Below, one piece after another: positions 1 through 7,071 of a stretch of DNA of 10,645 nucleotides. This DNA comes from Flavobacteriaceae bacterium (lineage in GTDB: Bacteria > Bacteroidota > Bacteroidia > Flavobacteriales > Flavobacteriaceae), in assembly GCA_002714815.1 (NCBI GenBank), contig PAYI01000020.1, forward strand, positions 23,024-33,668. The letters run 5' to 3'. Both the position numbers and the translations under genes were made by a program. Numbering within the stretch: position 1 is the first letter of the stretch; each line of letters opens with the position of its first letter. Under the pieces are notes generated by a model that searched no databases, was not told where the DNA came from, and saw only the letters and a program-made list of their open reading frames with translations.

Positions 1-123
1 AACAAATTTAACTTTATAGTCTTCACCATACTCGACAAACTTTATTTTACCAAAAACATTGCACGCCTTTTGACTAATTCCAAAAAATGGAGTTAAAATT
101 AAAAATAGAAGAAGTTTTTTCAT
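1..123 (-). CDS. Secreted DUF6150-like protein, N-terminal fragment
   Basis: An open frame of 41 codons begins with ATG at 123-121 and runs off the left edge of the window. It encodes MKKLLLFLILTPFFGISQ, a clear Sec signal peptide, followed by KACNVFGKIKFVEYGEDYKV. The mature start, with Cys-Asn-x-x-Gly-Lys and a following D-Y-K-V, resembles the short secreted Bacteroidota proteins of the DUF6150 type; I recognise this only from the pattern and the C-terminus is not visible. The start lies 6 nt after the stop of the metallo-beta-lactamase-fold gene upstream, with no room for a separate promoter, so the two are probably co-transcribed and perhaps translationally coupled. Function is unknown. 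Confidence 0.7.
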   Translation of the reverse strand, partial: MKKLLLFLILTPFFGISQKACNVFGKIKFVEYGEDYKVKFV

Positions 124-129
124 TATTTT

Positions 130-1056
130 TTATTCCATGTAGCCAGGAAATATACCATCTTTAGTTATATAGGTTCCAACTGAACCAACTAACGCATTTT
201 TTTTTGAAAGACTCATATAGTTTCTTATTAAATATGTAGAATTTATTCCTGTACAATGAGCTCCAACAAAATATTTAACTCCAGCTTCTTTCATTTTATT
301 AGCTGTCCATTCTAATTTCTTTTCATTTAACTTTAAGAGATGAAAGCCCCCTATAATATTATAAATTGGTCTATTTGGAATAATATGATTTATGTATTCA
401 AGTGTGTTGACAAGGCCTGCATGACCACATCCGCTTATTACAACAATACCTCTTTCAGTATCGAAAAATAGTGATTGGTCTTCAGGGATAGTATCCTCTA
501 TTTTATTCCCGCTTGGGTCAATTATTTCTCCTAATTGACTCCAATTTTTCTCATCATATTTTCTTGGAATTTGACCAGTTGTCCATATTCCAGGCATTAT
601 TTGTGATGCCCTTTTATGAGTAATAAAGTTTACCCCTTCTGCCTCAAGGCTCTTTTTATTAAATAAAATATAATGCTCCTTGCCTTTAGAATTTGGCCTT
701 GAATAAAATATCCCCTCCCCAACGTGTGCATTAGAAAAAGAAGTAGAATATTTCTTTTTCAAGGTCATTAGACCCCCAGTATGATCTTTATGGTTATGAC
801 TTAAAAAAACATTATTAATCCCTTCAAGATTTATATTTAATTCTTCTGCGTTCTGGAGAACTGTTCTCTTTCTTGAACCGGTATCAAATAAAATTCTTTC
901 TCCATCAACTTCGATAATCGCAGAAAAACCCCATTCTCCAATGTAGGTGTCTGATAACATTGTAGATAAAATAGTTATTTTAAAATCTTTGATTATTGGA
1001 TTTTGCCCAAAAGAAACTAAAGAGGCCAAAAATAAAATAATGGAAAGCCTTTTCAT
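130..1056 (-). CDS. Exported metallo-beta-lactamase-fold hydrolase (COG1237-like)
   Basis: 308 aa. Residues 1-18 (MKRLSIILFLASLVSFGQ) are a Sec signal peptide. The metallo-beta-lactamase fold is shown by HNHKDH at 87-92 (His87, His89, Asp91, His92), GCGHAG at 209-214 (His212) and a GGFH motif ending at His239; GAHCTG near 265-270 (His267) is typical of this branch. The overall pattern matches COG1237, the group often labelled 7,8-dihydropterin-6-methyl-4-(beta-D-ribofuranosyl)-aminobenzene-5'-phosphate synthase-like. That label is a family name and gives no substrate here; true beta-lactamase activity is not implied. A copy of the shared upstream element lies at 1121-1147, and the gene is the first of a two-gene unit with the DUF6150-like fragment downstream. 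The metal-binding hydrolase assignment is firm; the substrate is unknown. Confidence 0.9.
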   Translation of the reverse strand: MKRLSIILFLASLVSFGQNPIIKDFKITILSTMLSDTYIGEWGFSAIIEVDGERILFDTGSRKRTVLQNAEELNINLEGINNVFLSHNHKDHTGGLMTLKKKYSTSFSNAHVGEGIFYSRPNSKGKEHYILFNKKSLEAEGVNFITHKRASQIMPGIWTTGQIPRKYDEKNWSQLGEIIDPSGNKIEDTIPEDQSLFFDTERGIVVISGCGHAGLVNTLEYINHIIPNRPIYNIIGGFHLLKLNEKKLEWTANKMKEAGVKYFVGAHCTGINSTYLIRNYMSLSKKNALVGSVGTYITKDGIFPGYME

Positions 1057-1096
1057 TGTGGTGGTTTTGAGATTTTCTAATGTACTAATAAATATT

Positions 1097-1147
1097 TAAA
1101 ACTATTTTTTTCAAAGATTTAACTTAATGAAAAGAGATATGCATATA
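1097..1147 (-). promoter_or_regulatory. Shared element and candidate -7 box upstream of the MBL-fold operon
   Basis: On the minus strand GCATATCTCTTTTCATTAAG plus TT (plus 1121-1142) matches the consensus with one extra base in the middle. TAGTTTTA (plus 1097-1104), 16 nt downstream, is a near match to TAnnTTTG. The roughly 40-nt leader to ATG 1056 is unrelated to the leader shared by the paralogue genes. Confidence 0.5.
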
Positions 1148-1180
1148 ACAAGAAGCTCTCAACTTGGTGTGACTGTAAAA

Positions 1181-1960
1181 TTACTCAATTATGTCTCCTT
1201 TACTGTTTACTCTAACAATATTTTCCCATATTATTTGATCATACCATCCATCTGGAGCTAATTTTGTTATTGGCTCTAAATTTAGCTTAGAGATTCCTGG
1301 TATTGTTGAATTAATTGTTTCAAATACATCATCAAGAGTCTCAAATCCATCAATAGTCATTACGTTCCAACCATATCTTCGCCCACGAGGATTTATTCTC
1401 CTTGCAACACCCCAACTTTTTTGTTTTGTTTGATTTCTTTTCAAAAGGTTTTTAAAAAAAGGAAGCCAAATAGCTTTTTGTTGAGTTGAAAAGTTTTTTG
1501 GATCAATTGACATAGTTAAATTATGAACAGAGTATTTAATTTTCACATCCTCTGGAGCTGATAAAAATTCATCAAAATATAAATTGCTATTACCTATAAC
1601 ATAAGACCCCCATTTTTCTCTTCCAAATTCACTAAGCTTAGGTGTAAATAATTGTTTGGAAGTTTGATCAAAATATTTTCCAATTGAACCATAGGCCTTT
1701 TTTCGAGAGTTTAAATCTCCAAATGATATCCAAGTAATATACTTAACATTACTTTCGACTTTTCCAACCCTTCTACTCATTCCCCATCCATTTATTAATC
1801 CATTTTTAGCAGCTTTTGACATCACCTTAGCAAACCATTCTTTTTCGGTAGCTTCATAGATATTAGTTTCATCACTAGGTACTGAAAAGTGCCACATATC
1901 CACATACTGAGATAACCCAATAAGCGGACAAAGAATTATCATAAGAAATAATTTTTTCAT
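1181..1960 (-). CDS. Secreted two-domain alpha+beta protein, unknown function (paralogue A)
   Basis: 259 aa from ATG at 1960-1958. The frame stays open 10 codons further to a TTG, but that TTG is part of the putative -7 box, so the ATG that begins the signal peptide MKKLFLMIILCPLIGLSQ is preferred. The mature part shows an internal repeat: NGWGMSRR (about 57-64) followed by a strand KYITWISF, and again KSWGVARR (about 181-188) followed by YGWNVMTIDGF. This beta-strand/turn pattern recalls tandem ferredoxin-like halves of the dimeric alpha+beta barrel (ABM-like) superfamily, which is an inference. It resembles the products at 3020-3733 and 8538-9320. It keeps the conserved leader but lacks the upstream element found at the other copies. 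No catalytic residues can be named. Confidence 0.8.
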   Translation of the reverse strand: MKKLFLMIILCPLIGLSQYVDMWHFSVPSDETNIYEATEKEWFAKVMSKAAKNGLINGWGMSRRVGKVESNVKYITWISFGDLNSRKKAYGSIGKYFDQTSKQLFTPKLSEFGREKWGSYVIGNSNLYFDEFLSAPEDVKIKYSVHNLTMSIDPKNFSTQQKAIWLPFFKNLLKRNQTKQKSWGVARRINPRGRRYGWNVMTIDGFETLDDVFETINSTIPGISKLNLEPITKLAPDGWYDQIIWENIVRVNSKGDIIE

Positions 1961-1997
1961 TTTAATTGATTTATAGTTAATAATAAGCAATATAAAA
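1961..1997 (-). promoter_or_regulatory. Conserved leader and -7-like box of paralogue A, shared upstream element absent
   Basis: Read on the minus strand, TATATTG (plus 1988-1994) precedes a leader almost identical to those of the genes starting at 3733, 8426 and 9320. Instead of the shared regulatory element, the box is directly preceded by a T-run that belongs to a terminator-like hairpin. The element is not recognisable anywhere up to about 2130. Confidence 0.5.
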
Positions 1998-2011
1998 AAA
2001 CCCCTCGGTTT
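1994..2011 (-). terminator. Terminator-like hairpin abutting a -7 box
   Basis: On the minus strand AAACC pairs with GGTTT across a GAGG loop and is followed by a run of T. The stem is short. It has no adjacent minus-strand gene to terminate, since a plus-strand gene lies next upstream, and its T-run merges with the -7 box of paralogue A. It may be the remnant of a former neighbour's terminator. Confidence 0.4.
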
Positions 2012-2103
2012 AAAGAAGTATTATCGGTAGGCCTCAAATGAAAATTTAACTCCCATAAAGAAATTTAAAAAGTTATGATGGTGATAAAAACCCCATTTAT
2101 TAC

Positions 2104-2111
2104 TAACTTTG
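2104..2111 (+). promoter_or_regulatory. Bacteroidota-type -7 box for the small membrane-protein gene
   Basis: TAACTTTG matches TAnnTTTG exactly and would start transcription around 2117-2119, shortly before the plus-strand gene. No convincing -33 TTG was seen at the expected distance. An AAAGGA stretch at 2112-2117 lies too far upstream of ATG 2136 to be an ordinary Shine-Dalgarno site for it. Confidence 0.45.
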
Positions 2112-2135
2112 AAAGGATATTAATGTTGTTTGGTT

Positions 2136-2417
2136 ATGTTTGGTTTGGAAGATATTCAATATCTCTATGAATTTTTATTCTGGTTAATTGCTTTTTTAGT
2201 TTTAAGATTAGTTTGGCATAAGCCTAAGGTTAGATTAGCTTATGCTTATGTAGTAGCAGGATTTAACCTGTTTGCTATAATTATGTATACATTGTCTTCT
2301 ATTTCAGGACAAATATCGCCTTTTGATTCATTTTCATATGGCTTTCTTCACGCGATGGTTTCAATTGTTATGCTAACCGTAGTATATAAGGAAATAAATA
2401 TTAAACAAAACAATTAA
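2136..2417 (+). CDS. Small three-helix membrane protein, unknown function
   Basis: 93 aa from ATG at 2136; an in-frame TTG at 2130 would add two residues. The product begins MFGLEDIQYLYEF and has three hydrophobic segments at about 9-24, 34-56 and 66-82, separated by a basic loop (WHKPKVR), ending in a polar KEINIKQNN tail. I do not recognise a family. It is the only plus-strand gene in the window, divergent from paralogue A and convergent with the DUF4920 gene, whose stop is about 38 nt away. A perfect TAnnTTTG box at 2104-2111 and the coherent membrane topology argue that it is real. A 15-codon out-of-frame ORF starting at ATG 2123, better placed for the AAAGGA at 2112-2117, overlaps the start and might affect translation. 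Confidence 0.65.
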   Translation: MFGLEDIQYLYEFLFWLIAFLVLRLVWHKPKVRLAYAYVVAGFNLFAIIMYTLSSISGQISPFDSFSYGFLHAMVSIVMLTVVYKEINIKQNN

Positions 2418-2455
2418 AAACTATAAGCCATAAGAAATAATTAATTAAAAGGCCT

Positions 2456-2902
2456 TTAATCATAAAGAATTACCCCGTTTGCAATTAAAGAATATATTTC
2501 TTTTGGCTTATTAATTTTCTCAATAATAATTTTTGAGTCACCGCGATCACGCGCATAATGTTTTAATTCTTCAACAGGTATTTTTCTTGTAAAGGCTTTA
2601 CCACTCACAGTGACATATTTACCTTTAATGTCTTTAGGAACAAAAAAACCATAATCTTTAAAACTCACCATTACTTCTTTATTCTTCCCAATATCTAATT
2701 TCATCCAACACCCCTTCATTTGACAAACATCAGTAACTTTTGCTTTAAAAGAAGTATTAAATTTTTGAGTTGAATTATATAAAATTGCAATTTCTGAATT
2801 CTTAGTAATTTTTTCATTTTCGATATTATCACCGAAGGTTAATGTTTGACTATTTAAAGACACAGAAAAAATTAAAAACAGGAAATGGATTTTTTTCATC
2901 AT
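2456..2902 (-). CDS. Secreted DUF4920 protein
   Basis: 148 aa with two adjacent ATG codons (2902-2900 and 2899-2897); either could be used. The signal peptide is MMKKIHFLFLIFSVSLNSQ. The mature protein has the DUF4920 signature: TFGDNI near the start, VTDVCQMKGCWMKL with Cys60 and Cys65, then VSFKDYGFFVP at about 79-89 and an ANGVILYD end. The two cysteines in C-x4-C could bind a metal or form a disulfide; that is inference, as the family has no assigned function. Length is normal for the family. A diverged copy of the shared upstream element with a perfect TATGTTTG box precedes it. A palindrome, AAAGGCCTTT at 2448-2457, overlaps the stop codon but lacks a T-run. Confidence 0.9.
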   Translation of the reverse strand: MMKKIHFLFLIFSVSLNSQTLTFGDNIENEKITKNSEIAILYNSTQKFNTSFKAKVTDVCQMKGCWMKLDIGKNKEVMVSFKDYGFFVPKDIKGKYVTVSGKAFTRKIPVEELKHYARDRGDSKIIIEKINKPKEIYSLIANGVILYD

Positions 2903-2921
2903 AGAAATATTAAAGTTTAAT

Positions 2922-2960
2922 CAAACATACAAAGAAGTCCTTGAACTAAATGAATAGGGT
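2922..2960 (-). promoter_or_regulatory. Promoter of the DUF4920 gene with diverged shared element
   Basis: On the minus strand ACCCTATTCATTTAGTT (plus 2944-2960) aligns with the consensus CCTCTTTATTAAGTT. It is followed after 14 nt by TATGTTTG (plus 2922-2929), a perfect TAnnTTTG box. The stretch from GTTCAAGGACTT to TTTGTAT is identical but for one base to that of the lipoprotein gene starting at 7530. Confidence 0.6.
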
Positions 2961-2972
2961 CTTTAAATAATT

Positions 2973-2995
2973 AAAAAACCCCCAACTTGTGGGGG
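2973..2995 (-). terminator. Rho-independent terminator of paralogue B
   Basis: On the minus strand CCCCCA (plus 2979-2984) pairs with TGGGGG (plus 2990-2995) around a 5-nt loop, followed by six T (plus 2973-2978). It lies 24 nt after the stop of the 3020-3733 gene and just before the promoter of the DUF4920 gene, which is therefore probably transcribed on its own. Confidence 0.85.
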
Positions 2996-3019
2996 CATTA
3001 AAAAGTTTAGAATTTTATT

Positions 3020-3733
3020 CTACCACATATCATCATATGTTTTAGATTTATTTCTTTCATTACTATAATGTCTCATTCTCCTGTGTAATACATTATAAAC
3101 ATCCTCAACTTTCCCTCTTGAACTTAAAAATTTCTCAACCGAACCATTAGCAAATACTTGAGCTCTGACTCTTTCTAATTCCATCCAACTTTCTCCTGAC
3201 ATAGCCACAGAATGAGTTGCTCCGCCTGGATTTCCAACAGTATATGCTGCAAGGTGAATCCATCTATCTCCAAAAACCTTTTTATTATCATTTAAAAATG
3301 TTTTGAACGCTTTTAAAAACTGCACTGGATTTTCAACCTTTAAAAACCACCTCTGCTGAGTATTATGCTTACTGCCATCGCCTTGTCTATATACTGAAGT
3401 TCCAGCATATCTTGGCCCAGAGTCTGTAATATGTTGATTCCTTCTAAACCAAAAATTTGGCCCTTCGTATTCAGAAAGTTCGGTTTTTATTCCCCAATTA
3501 TTCATGTCTCCATAACGGCCTACTCTAACATTAAAATCTCCATTTCCTATTCTGATCCAATCGATAATAACCCCTCCTGATTTAAATTCTATATCTCCGA
3601 AGTAATCATCGTTCAGTTCCAAAAATGAATTCATATCTTTTTGAGGCACACTATAATTACTAATAGCAAAAATAGTTTGAGCTATACCCGAGATTGAAAA
3701 TAACAAAGTGAGTAAAAAAATTAACTTTTTCAT
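3020..3733 (-). CDS. Secreted two-domain alpha+beta protein, unknown function (paralogue B)
   Basis: 237 aa from ATG at 3733-3731. The open frame extends to a TTG at 3763, but this lies in the -7 box, so the start at MKKLIFLLTLLFSISGIAQ, a Sec signal peptide, is chosen. Two similar halves are suggested: GVIIDWIRIGNGDFNVRVGRYGDMNNWG (about 54-81), and RWIHLAAYTVGNPGGATHSVAMSG (about 157-180), each a strand-turn-strand after a helix. This arrangement parallels the products at 1181-1960 and 8538-9320, and fits a tandem ferredoxin-like (ABM-like) fold by inference. The C-terminus is basic and polar (RRMRHYSNERNKSK). No known enzyme motif is visible. It has its own promoter with the shared element and its own terminator. 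Confidence 0.85.
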   Translation of the reverse strand: MKKLIFLLTLLFSISGIAQTIFAISNYSVPQKDMNSFLELNDDYFGDIEFKSGGVIIDWIRIGNGDFNVRVGRYGDMNNWGIKTELSEYEGPNFWFRRNQHITDSGPRYAGTSVYRQGDGSKHNTQQRWFLKVENPVQFLKAFKTFLNDNKKVFGDRWIHLAAYTVGNPGGATHSVAMSGESWMELERVRAQVFANGSVEKFLSSRGKVEDVYNVLHRRMRHYSNERNKSKTYDDMW

Positions 3734-3810
3734 TTTGATTGATTTATGATTAATAAGTGACAATATACGAAGAAGTGCCCGAAATCAATAAAGAGGATAT
3801 GCCTATGATA
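3734..3810 (-). promoter_or_regulatory. Promoter of paralogue B: shared element, -7-like box, conserved leader
   Basis: On the minus strand the element GGCATATCCTCTTTATTGAT (within plus 3782-3804, extending with ATCATA to 3810) is followed after a 14-nt spacer by TATATTG (plus 3761-3767), then the leader with CTTATTAATCATAAATCAAT just before the ATG. The element occupies the place where a -33 box would lie, as expected for an activator-dependent promoter. Confidence 0.65.
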
Positions 3811-3827
3811 TAAAATCCATAATAGTA

Positions 3828-3886
3828 AAGGGCTCAGAGTTTTTCTTGTTGGGCCTGCTCTTGGCCGCAAAGAAAGAAACGCATCA
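3828..3886. other. GC-richer tail after the phosphoesterase gene, origin unclear
   Basis: The stretch with GGGCCTGCTC and TTGGCCGC stands out from the AT-rich surroundings. In the frame of the phosphoesterase, codons stay open after its TGA for 26 residues (CVSFFAAKSRPNKKNSEPF and so on) until a TAG at 3805-3803. A GGCC/GGCC pairing is possible, but no T-run follows, so it is not a normal terminator. It may be a remnant or a dispersed repeat. Confidence 0.3.
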
Positions 3887-4903
3887 TACTATTTTATATT
3901 TAGCCTTCATAGGAAGGAAATCAATATCTAGATAAGCTCCACTGGCATTATCATCAGATACTATTTGAGTTTTTCCTTTAACAATTTCGATAGAATTTTT
4001 ATGTATATGTCCTGCAAAAATTCCAATTATATTTGGTGAATCGAAAACTTTCTTATAAAATTTAAATGTTGTTTTAGTATGGCCATTCTTGGGCCATTTC
4101 GGACGTCTTTCCAATTTAAAATTAAGATCAGTTGATGCTCCCCAAAATGGATTTCCACAACCAAAAGAAATTTTCTTACCAGGAGCGTACAATGGAATAT
4201 GAACTAATAAAACTATAGGAAGTCCTGATTCAATATACTTGGAAAAAAAAATCAATTGCTCATCATTTATTTCATACGTTGAATTGTCAATTGCTAAAAA
4301 AATAATTCCTTTGATATTATATGCTGCCATTAATGGATTATTCCCTTGATATAGTGGTGTTAAACGCTTTTCAATCCAGGTATCACGTAGTAACTCTATT
4401 TTACCCTTCATCCCCTCATAATGCCAATCATGATTTCCAGCTACATAAATATAAGGTATCCCAATATCCTTCAGTTTGGAGCGCACCCACTCAATTGCAA
4501 ATTCAGATGGAAAACTGAATATATCGCCAACCAAAGTGATAACATCAGCATTTACTTTTTTAGCAAATTCAAGTGTTTGTTCAAAAGACTTTTTGGGATT
4601 GGTTTTTTCTCTTGTTTTGAAGTGTATAGTCTGATTATAAGCTTTCGCCATCCGATTACTGTAATTTTTAAATGGTATTCCTCTATCGTCATCCATATAT
4701 AAATGTGTGTCTGCTATGTGAACTATTTTTATCGCTTCTTTAATAATTTCACTATAAAAGGATACTTTTTCCTGATCCATAGTGACGTACACTTCAAATG
4801 GTTGTTGAATATTATTTGTTTTTTTGTCTATACAAGAAATTGTTGAAAGGCCAATTCCTGTAAGGGCTGATGTTGTTCCCTTAACAAATGATCTACGCTT
4901 CAT
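3884..4903 (-). CDS. Tat-exported calcineurin-like metallophosphoesterase
   Basis: 339 aa. The N-terminus MKRRSFVKGTTSALTGIGLS carries a twin-arginine motif (KRRSFVK), and Cys24 in STISC may be lipidated, although the lipobox is poor. The calcineurin-like phosphoesterase motifs occur in order: D-x-H in ADTHL (Asp65, His67), GD in LVGDIF (Asp127), GNHD at 156-159, VHIP (His235) and GHIH at 298-301 (His299, His301). These are the usual two-metal ligands, so a folded, active enzyme is likely; the substrate (phosphomonoester, diester or nucleotide) cannot be told. Tat export suggests that it folds, with its metals, in the cytoplasm. A good copy of the shared element lies upstream at 4968-4990, right next to the stop of the GH127 gene, so it probably has its own promoter rather than relying on readthrough. 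Confidence 0.92.
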   Translation of the reverse strand: MKRRSFVKGTTSALTGIGLSTISCIDKKTNNIQQPFEVYVTMDQEKVSFYSEIIKEAIKIVHIADTHLYMDDDRGIPFKNYSNRMAKAYNQTIHFKTREKTNPKKSFEQTLEFAKKVNADVITLVGDIFSFPSEFAIEWVRSKLKDIGIPYIYVAGNHDWHYEGMKGKIELLRDTWIEKRLTPLYQGNNPLMAAYNIKGIIFLAIDNSTYEINDEQLIFFSKYIESGLPIVLLVHIPLYAPGKKISFGCGNPFWGASTDLNFKLERRPKWPKNGHTKTTFKFYKKVFDSPNIIGIFAGHIHKNSIEIVKGKTQIVSDDNASGAYLDIDFLPMKAKYKIV

Positions 4904-4967
4904 TAAAATAAAATATTAATTAAATCCCCTTAATATAAGAATTATCTAAACCTTATTTTTTCATCTG

Positions 4968-4990
4968 AACTTAATGAAGAGGATATACCC
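4968..4990 (-). promoter_or_regulatory. Shared regulatory element upstream of the metallophosphoesterase gene
   Basis: On the minus strand GGTATATCCTCTTCATTAAG followed by TT matches the consensus closely. The -7 box is uncertain: TAAGGTTT about 12 nt downstream and TATATTA (plus 4931-4937) about 30 nt downstream are both possible. The element begins within 6 nt of the GH127 stop codon. Confidence 0.6.
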
Positions 4991-4995
4991 CTCTG

Positions 4996-7002
4996 TTATT
5001 TTCTATATATCGGAAATTGGGCAATCCTCAAGGTTGTACAACCGTAAGGAATCAAGGTTATTTCCTCCTCATTATCTTCAACAATACGATAAGAAGATGA
5101 TGGCGAAGGCGTTTTACCTGCCATATTTCTATTCTCAGTCCAAATAGGCATTCGCCGGGCTTTGGTTTTTACTGTAATTGGTGCATTCTCCAAGTTCCAA
5201 GGATTAGGTTGAATTTTATCTGATATTTCCAACTTAAAATCGACATTTTCTACAGTTTTATTCCAGATAGAGTAATTCCATGGTGATTGGGCGATAATTT
5301 CCCAAAAGGTATCATCGAATTTATCATTGCTCACTTCACGCCACTCTTCTTTTATTTTTAGTGCGTATACCAATGGGCCTCGCTCAATTCCTAATGACAT
5401 TTCGTGCCAGTAGCTAAAGCGAAAATCCATTCCCAAATCAAGCTCTACTTTATCCCCATGTTTCCACTCCCGATCAAGAACTACGATTCCGTTTTTAACC
5501 TGAACGTCAAGATTGGTTCTATTTACTTTTAAAGTAAATGATTTACACCATTCAGGGATGCGCATATGAAATGGGAATTTTACTGCCTCCTTTGTTTGAA
5601 TAGTAAATTTAATTTTTTCTTTAAAAGGATATACGGTTTCCGTTTTAATGCTAACCAATTCGCCTTTTCCTACTTTTGCGGTTACCGTGGTTGGCCCATA
5701 AACCAAAGCTGCTAATCCATTATCATCAGTTGCAAACCAAGTGCTTTGAATAAATTTTGGCCAACCTTGATGCATATTAGTCAAACAACATGGATACCCT
5801 GTTGTTGTACCAAATACATTTCTTCCATTACGATCATCAAAGAAATTACGTTCATCATCAGTAACCTTTATCTGGTTAACTTGCTGAAAGTATTGTTTAT
5901 ACATATAATCATCTGTCGTTTGAGTTGGAAGTACGTTATATGCTATTTTTTCTAAATAATCAGCATAGTAAATATCACCTGTAATAGGAATTATATTTTC
6001 AAAACTATACATCATCTCAACTGCAGAACACAATTCTGAGCCTTGTGTAGGGTCATTCCCATGAAGACGTTCATCACCTCCATACATGCCATTTACAAAC
6101 CCATGAACTTCTTTTAATGCGTCAAGTCCATTTTTTACCGATTCTACATACTTAGCTTCGGGATGATTTTGGTAATAGATGATAGGTTCTTTTAAACCTT
6201 GCGCAACATTAACGCAGTGTAAATTTGGTAAAGGGTTAAGGGTTCTTATATCGTTACCAGAAAATACATCGGTCCAATCATAAGTTTGTTTATGTATAAT
6301 TTCTGAAAGGTCAAGCAAAAATTTATCTTTTGTTATGTTGTAAAGCCAGTAAACTAATGCAAGGTTATCACCTCCTCGCCGGTTAGCCCAAAAGGTAACG
6401 TAACCTAATTCGTTATTAGGTAACATTTTCATTTGGTAGCGGAAGTAATTCGTCATTAACTTAATTACACGCTCATCTCCGGTTGCCATATAATATTGCT
6501 GCAGCACCTTTAGCATTACCATTTTTGGCCACCAATCATTTCGCATGCCTTGTTGAGTTCCAGGGATATGATCATACTTTTCGGGCAATGGGCGTGGCCC
6601 AAAGTACCCGTCTTCTTGCTGGTTATTAATACTCCACTCAATCCACTTTTGAGCTTTGGCTTTTAACACATCATCATCTAGCAAATATGCCAGCGGAACC
6701 AACCCGTCAATCCAATAAGGCCCACGTTCCCAACCATCGCCTGTTCCACCCAGCCAACCATTATTATCGCCACAAACCACTTCGTAAATACTATCGAGAT
6801 GACCTGTAAGGCCTTTTGCCTGAATCTTTAACATCTCAAGTAAAAAACCATTTGCCCTAATTGCGCCCAATGGAAGGGCGGTATATGGTTGAGCTATCAA
6901 TGGCGGCTGATTAGTGATGTAATGAATATTCCTGTTTTTCTGTCCGAACGAGTTTGAAAGGGAAAAAACTAATGCCATTGTAATTGCAAAAAAATATTTC
7001 AT
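4996..7002 (-). CDS. Glycoside hydrolase family 127 (DUF1680), beta-L-arabinofuranosidase-type
   Basis: 668 aa from ATG at 7002-7000; an in-frame TTG at 7026 would add eight residues before the signal peptide MKYFFAITMALVFSLSNSFGQ and is less likely. The body is an (alpha/alpha)6-type GH127 domain with the family's PLG.IR.NGFL start, GDGWERGPYWIDGLVPLAYLL (ORF 96-116) and the motif ELCSAVE followed later by GYPCCLTN. Numbered from the ATG, Glu323, Cys325, Cys405 and Cys406 match the zinc-binding Glu/Cys set of GH127, one cysteine being the nucleophile; Glu311 in GGDERLHG is a candidate acid/base. C-terminal beta-sandwich parts follow. The likely role is release of beta-L-arabinofuranose, or a related sugar, outside the cytoplasm. 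No shared element precedes it, and its codons look richer in G and C than the neighbours. No SusC/D or other glycan genes are nearby. Confidence 0.9.
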   Translation of the reverse strand: MKYFFAITMALVFSLSNSFGQKNRNIHYITNQPPLIAQPYTALPLGAIRANGFLLEMLKIQAKGLTGHLDSIYEVVCGDNNGWLGGTGDGWERGPYWIDGLVPLAYLLDDDVLKAKAQKWIEWSINNQQEDGYFGPRPLPEKYDHIPGTQQGMRNDWWPKMVMLKVLQQYYMATGDERVIKLMTNYFRYQMKMLPNNELGYVTFWANRRGGDNLALVYWLYNITKDKFLLDLSEIIHKQTYDWTDVFSGNDIRTLNPLPNLHCVNVAQGLKEPIIYYQNHPEAKYVESVKNGLDALKEVHGFVNGMYGGDERLHGNDPTQGSELCSAVEMMYSFENIIPITGDIYYADYLEKIAYNVLPTQTTDDYMYKQYFQQVNQIKVTDDERNFFDDRNGRNVFGTTTGYPCCLTNMHQGWPKFIQSTWFATDDNGLAALVYGPTTVTAKVGKGELVSIKTETVYPFKEKIKFTIQTKEAVKFPFHMRIPEWCKSFTLKVNRTNLDVQVKNGIVVLDREWKHGDKVELDLGMDFRFSYWHEMSLGIERGPLVYALKIKEEWREVSNDKFDDTFWEIIAQSPWNYSIWNKTVENVDFKLEISDKIQPNPWNLENAPITVKTKARRMPIWTENRNMAGKTPSPSSSYRIVEDNEEEITLIPYGCTTLRIAQFPIYRK

Positions 7003-7042
7003 GTACTTTAATTTGTTTTTTGACAATTATTTGTGTTCTGAT

Positions 7043-7071
7043 AAAAAAAACCAAATCAGAAAACTACTGAT
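7043..7071 (-). terminator. Terminator after the NTF2-like lipoprotein, with a competing hairpin
   Basis: On the minus strand ATCAG (plus 7067-7071) pairs with CTGAT (plus 7055-7059) over a 7-nt loop, then TTGG and eight T (plus 7043-7050). The stem is short, but the T-run is good. The same CTGAT can instead pair, as TTCTGAT, with ATCAGAA just downstream (plus 7036-7042), which would undo the terminator ahead of the GH127 gene. Confidence 0.55.

Noticed and set aside
2448..2457. Palindrome AAAGGCCTTT as a bidirectional terminator between the convergent genes
   Set aside because: Only 10 nt with no loop, and no adequate T-run on either strand; it also overlaps the stop codon of the DUF4920 gene.
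4321..4702. Plus-strand open frames inside the metallophosphoesterase gene
   Set aside because: They lie wholly opposite a gene with all its family motifs, have no promoter or ribosome site, and encode no recognisable protein.
4978..4992. Hairpin AGAGG/CCTCT as terminator of the GH127 gene
   Set aside because: The pairing is formed by the shared element itself and has no T-run after it.
5746..5955. Plus-strand open frame inside the GH127 gene
   Set aside because: Antisense to the conserved zinc-site region of a well-supported gene; low-complexity hydrophobic product.
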